Positions 59,910-64,000 of a stretch of DNA of 64,000 nucleotides are shown here, in pieces. The DNA is from Pristionchus mayeri (taxonomy: Eukaryota; Nematoda; Chromadorea; Rhabditida; Neodiplogasteridae), in assembly GCA_036245805.1 (NCBI GenBank), contig BTRK01000001.1:10168001-10232000 (forward strand), in the 5' to 3' direction. Positions within the stretch are counted from its first letter, which is position 1, and the number at the start of each line of letters is the position of its first letter. Both the position numbers and the translations under genes were made by a program. Below the pieces are notes generated by a model. It searched no databases. It was not told the origin of the DNA and saw only the letters and a program-made list of their open reading frames with translations.

Positions 59910-61287
59910 TTAGTGGGCGGACGCCTTTCGCAGCTGCGCACCTACACGGCACGCGGCCTCCGACGAGTCGGCGAGACGAATAACCTTAAATCGATCGATC
60001 ATACATCTAACGTAAGCTTACAGTAACCGTACTCCATTGACTGCCGTTCCCATACAATATACCTGTCCGAGGAGGGTCTTCTCACGACCGAGCAGGGAGC
60101 CGGTGATTCTCTCGAGAGCGGGCAGGGAGGAGAACGGAGTGGGGTCCTCTGAAGTGATCGTTGTTCTGCGGTTTTTGATTTCTTATCTTTGATCTATGAT
60201 ATTTAACTGCCCGAAGTTGCAACATCTCTATATGATATTTGGTCTCTGGTCGATTCGATAAAGATCATGTGGGAAAGGGGGAAGGATGACGATTTGTTCG
60301 TCGATCTTTGATCTCTTGTAGATGCGCCTAGAATGCGTACCCTGCACGAGGGCGTAGATCAGTCCGGCGTTGATCTTTACGACGTCGCCTGCAAGAGTGA
60401 ACTTTGATCTCTCATACCGACGCTGGACCCGACCCCACTGGTACCCACCCGGTGCCATGCCGATGCCCGTCGTCGACGAGTCCACGAAGACGTCGGCGCT
60501 CTTGAGCGAGGCGAACAGCTCGGACCCGGAGGAGTACGGTAGAATGGTCGAGGAGCCACTGCAGAGAACAGAGATAAATCCCAGTACCCACTACAGTATC
60601 CTCAGCCCGGATACCGTAACCCACAGGCTCTCAGCGCGCTCGAGATCCGAGTAGACGCTAGGATCCTCGATGCAGGGAGGCTGCAATTGTGTTACTATAG
60701 GCTCAGTTCGCACTTGTCGGGGTACGGTAGCTCAGTTGACGATAGTCACAGTTACAGTATCAGGTCAGTTTGCGATTACCTGTGAGTTATCCTTGATGAA
60801 GTTCGTGACTTGGGCGCCGCGCGCGGAGAGGAGATTGGCGATCACCGTGGCCTTCGCGCCGTTGTGGAGTACGGTAACCTGGACGGGATACGGTAGCTTG
60901 GGGGTACGGCCGATCGCAGACTGACTTTCAGACGTTCCAGCGGCTGCGTCTCGCGGCGACGAAGTGTGACGTTGGGTCCGACGTGCAGCGAGTTGGCCTG
61001 AATCAGGGATCTATCGATTACGGTAAGAGTGGTTCCAGCTCATTGTTCCACGGCGTGGAACCGAGGTTCCCTCATGGGACCGCAATGCACTTAGGTATCC
61101 TAATGGTACTCTACAGTAACCTCTTCGTACCATCATGGTACCCAATAAGAAATATGGTACTCACCGATGCGCCGAATCGATGGAGACCATACGGAGGGGA
61201 GGGGGAGAGGAGAGCTCCTCTACCACTCGTCATGGAAGGAAGAGGAGCGAATGAACGGAGAAGGATGGAGAAGGGACGGAAAGTCAT
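59910..61287 (-). CDS. Unrecognised eight-exon gene, 222 residues, possibly mitochondrial
   Basis: Exons 61287-61165, 60997-60926, 60878-60780, 60680-60625, 60558-60449, 60388-60341, 60148-60063 and 59984-59910 have GT-AG borders and join in perfect phase to 669 nt. Start ATG 61287 (an in-frame ATG at 61308 would add seven residues); stop TAA. The N-terminus (MTFRPFSILLRSFAPLPSM) is basic, Ser/Leu-rich and lacks acidic residues, like a mitochondrial targeting peptide. Later parts: VLHNGAKATVIANLLSARGA, FASLKSADVFVDSSTTGIGM, VVKINAGLIYALVQEDP, and a C-terminus ADSSEAACRVGAQLRK. I do not recognise a family. The exons are GC-rich, and the introns, several of them short (47-72 bp), repeatedly contain TACCGTA/TACAGTA. 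Phase agreement at seven junctions makes a real gene very likely. Confidence 0.75.
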
Positions 61288-61450
61288 GCGCACGTGCAAA
61301 TTGGTCAATCTGACTGGATTATCGGAGAAAAGACTTGGTAATTGAGTTCAAAACACGTTGTTGTTTTCGAAATAATAGTGATTTAGCACGTAGAGTCGAA
61401 TAATGTCACATGGGCAAAATCAGTTGGATTTCGAATTGCGAATAATAACA

Positions 61451-61965
61451 TGTGGGGGAGGGACTTTCCTGAGTCAGGGTGAACATTTGGCACTTCTGCT
61501 GTATGTCATACCAGAATGAGAGGGGTGGGAATGCTGCGGAGGTATGATAGGATAGGGTAAGTGATGGGCGAAAATTGTTTACTAAAATTACTAAGTAACC
61601 TAACGAATAGTACTAACAAGCTATACAGTCATACCCTATCCTATCATATCTCCGCAACATTCCCACCCCTCTCATTCTGGTATGACATACAGCAGAAGTG
61701 CCGAACATTTTGCCCATGATCATGAAAATCCCTCCCCCAACCTGAAATCATTAAAGATCCTCTTTGGGGAATACAATTTTGAATTCGCTGGTAATCCCTG
61801 AACTACAATCATTAACGCGCCAATTTTAATTTTCTCATTGTATCATACTGTGAATCGACTAGGTAATCGATTTATAGTATAATACTGAATTTGAATTGGC
61901 GCTAGGGCTTGCCGTTCAGGGACCTGCGAATTCAAAAATTTATTCCCCGAAAGGATCTATTTAAT
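61451..61965. repeat. Two adjacent inverted repeats
   Basis: The first (61451-61741) pairs GGTATGATAGGATAGGGTA with TACCCTATCCTATCATATC, and outer GTGGGGGAGGGA with its mirror. The second (61757-61965) pairs GATCCTCTTTGGGGAATAC with TTATTCCCCGAAAGGATC, enclosing GAATTCGCTGGTAATCCCTG. Both are MITE-like and non-coding. Confidence 0.75.
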
Positions 61966-61969
61966 ATCA

Positions 61970-62450
61970 CTTTATAACTTAATCATAATAATGAAGTGTT
62001 AAAAAAGTTAAAATAGCTCTGAAATGAGAAGAGTCAGAAATGAGACAATAATAGCGTTTTGTTTATTCAAAAAATTTTCCCTCCTCTCTCTACCTCTCCC
62101 GCACTTTAATGTTCTCTCTACATTCTCTCGTTTACCTCACTTCTCATATACTAGAGGAACGTTGGAAAGACGTACCAGAAAACGCGTTATTGCAGAAAAC
62201 TGAAGACAAAAAAATCTCCCTCTCGCCCCAACTCTTTCTCACGTCATCTCTCATGAACTCTTTCTGTATTTTGTCATTTCTCGTGCAAATCAGAACAAAA
62301 AACAACGAGCTCGAGGCTTTATCATTCACTGTGGAGGCTCGGACAAGAGTTCTAAGATCAAAGATCGGGGGAACGTGCTATCAACAACGCAATTGGTGGT
62401 GAGGGAACACGACAAGATGGGGATGGGGACATGTTTCTTGGACTGTTCAT
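61970..62450. other. Intergenic, no supported gene
   Basis: Only overlapping short frames on both strands; pyrimidine-rich stretch (62080-62140). Confidence 0.4.
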
Positions 62451-62451
62451 A

Positions 62452-63695
62452 TTGGGGTGTCCGGAAAGTTCGTATATTTTTTTGTTTTTATTTTTTATTC
62501 AATGCTTTACAATTCTCAGTGACCAATGTATGCCCCCTTCTTTCTCACTACCTCCCTCCAGCGATTGGACAGGGTCTCGATTCCTCTCTTCCATAATGCG
62601 GGTTTCTTCGAGACCGCCCAGTTCACGAAAGCCCTCACAACTTCATCTCGATTCTTGAACTTCTTTCCTTTGCAGAAGTCAGAGAGAGAGAGCGGAAGCA
62701 GTGGTAGTCGCATGGGGAAGGATCCGGGGAATACGGTGGATGGGGAATCCTCTCGATCTTCAGCTCGTCCATTTTCTTCTGGGTCATCTTCGCTCGATGT
62801 GGGCGAGCATTGTCCATCAGAAGAAGAATTTTGCCCTGGTTCAGGAGTCTGGGAGGGACTCTGATCGCGACATCTTCCAGTTGTTCAGAGAAGAGGTCGG
62901 CATTGATGCTGGTGCCAGGGGCGAGGATCTCCCAGTAGATGGGACCGAGCACTGAGAAGAAGAAGCAGAGGAGTTCCTTCTTTCCGGGCTCTTCCTTCTT
63001 CGGGACGGGCGTGGGCTTCTCATCTGCATCCACCCATTGCAGTCTCCTCGCAGGGTTATCGTACGTGATCCACTTCTCATCTGTAGCGATGATGGAATTG
63101 ACCCATCGAAGATTGGATCTACGATGGAGTAATTCCCGACAGACTTGAACACGATTTTTCAGCTGTTCGGGGGAGAGGTCATGGGGAATCACTTGTGGGA
63201 GTTTCGGCTTCTTCCCAGATCGATGGAGGATATCGGACACCGTTGATCTGGGAGTACCAGTATCCTTCTTCAACTCACGCACACTGGCCATGGGCTTGCG
63301 CTTCAGTATGCGGAGAACGAGAGGCTGATCGAGGGAGGGAGGGCGTCCAGAGCGGGGTTGATAATCGAGACCAAACTCCCCTTTCTTGAAGCGGGAGAAC
63401 CACTTATAGCAGAAGGGTATGGAGGGGGCGTCAGCTCCTTCCGACTGGGCCAGGGCAGAGTGGGCCTCCTTCACGGATCGGCCAAGACGGTAGTAATGAA
63501 GTAAAACTGCTCGGAGGTAGAGATGGGAGTCCATCACAAGAATCAATGTAGCAACTAGGAGACTGATTAAATCCTCTCACTACTCAACGTCAGAATGATG
63601 CAATACATTGTTGACAAACATATTGCGCAATCACTGCATTTGATCGCGAACTGACTTTTTTCCGAAGCATTATACGAACTTCCCGGACACCCCAA
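62452..63695 (-). mobile_element. Full-length mariner element
   Basis: 1244 bp with inverted ends TTGGGGTGTCCGGAAAGTTC (one mismatch in the other end) and TA target duplications at 62450-62451 and 63696-63697. It contains one transposase gene on the minus strand. The size and TA duplication are standard for mariner. The copy at 14827-15698 is its internally deleted relative. Confidence 0.95.
62516..63534 (-). pseudogene. Mariner transposase, D,D34D, broken by a dinucleotide frameshift
   Basis: ATG at 63534 (MDSHLYLRAVLL). N-terminal HTH region (YRLGRSVKEAHSALAQ), a second HTH and linker (RSGRPPS; STVSDILHRSGKK), VIPHDLSPEQL (the WVPHEL-like motif), then the catalytic domain: ATDEKW, LLLMDNARPHRA, YSPDPSPCDYH, with exactly 34 residues between the second and third Asp. 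Just after YHCFRSL the frame breaks in a (CT)6 run near 62681-62692; the remaining C-terminus (SDFCKGKKFKNRDEVV to GAYIGH, stop at 62516) is in another frame. Undoing a two-base change would give about 338 codons, the usual family length. The catalytic triad lies upstream of the break, so a truncated protein with the whole DDD core could still be made. Confidence 0.9.
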
Positions 63696-63865
63696 TACAT
63701 CGAGAGAAGTGGGCGCCTGGGAGGGCTCAATCGGGGAGCGAGAGAAAACAATTTCGGCAGATGGGATACGGTATCGAGGCGTACTATTAGCCCGGTAAAA
63801 CGGCAACACAATTAGTATGGACCTCCAGAATCGTGCGTGTGAACCGTAGAGTTCTGGTTTTTGAT

Positions 63866-63945
63866 GAACAAACTTCAGAGAGTCTATAGCTTTTGAACAA
63901 ACTTCAGAGAGTCTATAGCTTTTGAACAAACTTCAGAGAGTCTAT
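63866..63945. repeat. 29-bp tandem repeat, three copies
   Basis: Unit AACAAACTTCAGAGAGTCTA plus TAGCTTTTG, repeated three times without change except at the last end. Confidence 0.95.
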
Positions 63946-64000
63946 AGGGTGAACCGTAAGCATTTTATTAGGGTCTGAACGAGAAATTAGACAGGGATAA

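Noticed and set aside
61033..61080. Intrinsic terminator-like hairpin (GGTTCCA/TGGAACC)
   Set aside because: It lies in the first intron of a spliced eukaryotic gene and has no T-run; bacterial-type termination does not apply.
62526..63389. Plus-strand frames over the full-length mariner
   Set aside because: Antisense to the transposase, which has the catalytic motifs on the minus strand.

Overview
The window looks like repeat-rich nuclear DNA from a free-living nematode. A diplogastrid such as Pristionchus is plausible, but that is inferred from gene families only. The evidence is short GT-AG introns (down to about 40 bp), start codons placed directly after a 3' splice site (trans-splice-like), serpentine chemoreceptor families, F-box-like families, and many Tc1/mariner-type elements. 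There is no operon structure or Shine-Dalgarno pattern, and open reading frames longer than about 150 codons are rare because the genes are split into small exons. The annotation therefore rests on exons joined by splice sites and reading phase, not on long ORFs.

Layout. 1-3.7 kb: minus-strand THAP-domain transposase-like gene (Kolobok-like), running off the left edge, with a foldback element in one intron. 5.2-11.7 kb: plus-strand Str/Srh-type chemoreceptor gene; one intron holds a 3 kb foldback element that itself carries a 5'-truncated LINE. 12.4-14.4 kb: minus-strand F-box-like gene. 14.8-18.8 kb: internally deleted mariner, then a 3.1 kb foldback with a nested 1.27 kb mariner-type element. 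19.3-22.1 kb: an 8-bp-TSD inverted-repeat element and another foldback. 22.2-28.5 kb: three further copies of the F-box exon 1, each with a different disabling change; the last belongs to an otherwise complete five-exon gene. 29.7-53.1 kb: four paralogous serpentine receptor genes (A plus strand; B, C, D minus strand), interleaved with mariner-type, foldback, TTAA-flanked and SINE-like insertions. By my reading only B is intact (12 exons, 936 nt, 311 codons). 53.6 kb: a tRNA-derived SINE with an 11 bp target duplication. 54.8-56.1 kb: a Thr-rich mucin-like secreted gene. 56.1-58.5 kb: 149-bp tandem repeats and a degenerate satellite. 59.9-61.3 kb: an unrecognised eight-exon gene of 222 codons with a basic N-terminus. 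62.5-63.7 kb: a full-length mariner whose transposase carries a dinucleotide frameshift.

Genes and mobile DNA are closely interwoven: almost every long intron is long because of a foldback or mariner-type insertion. The strongest observations are (1) one intact receptor among three decaying copies, (2) a 3' splice site tandemly repeated four times in receptor D, (3) two mariner copies frameshifted in opposite directions in the same CT run, (4) two different inverted-repeat elements sharing a GGGGGT-type end and exact 8 bp target duplications, (5) TTAA-flanked miniature elements in the same window as a Kolobok-like transposase gene, and (6) the unrecognised 222-codon gene.
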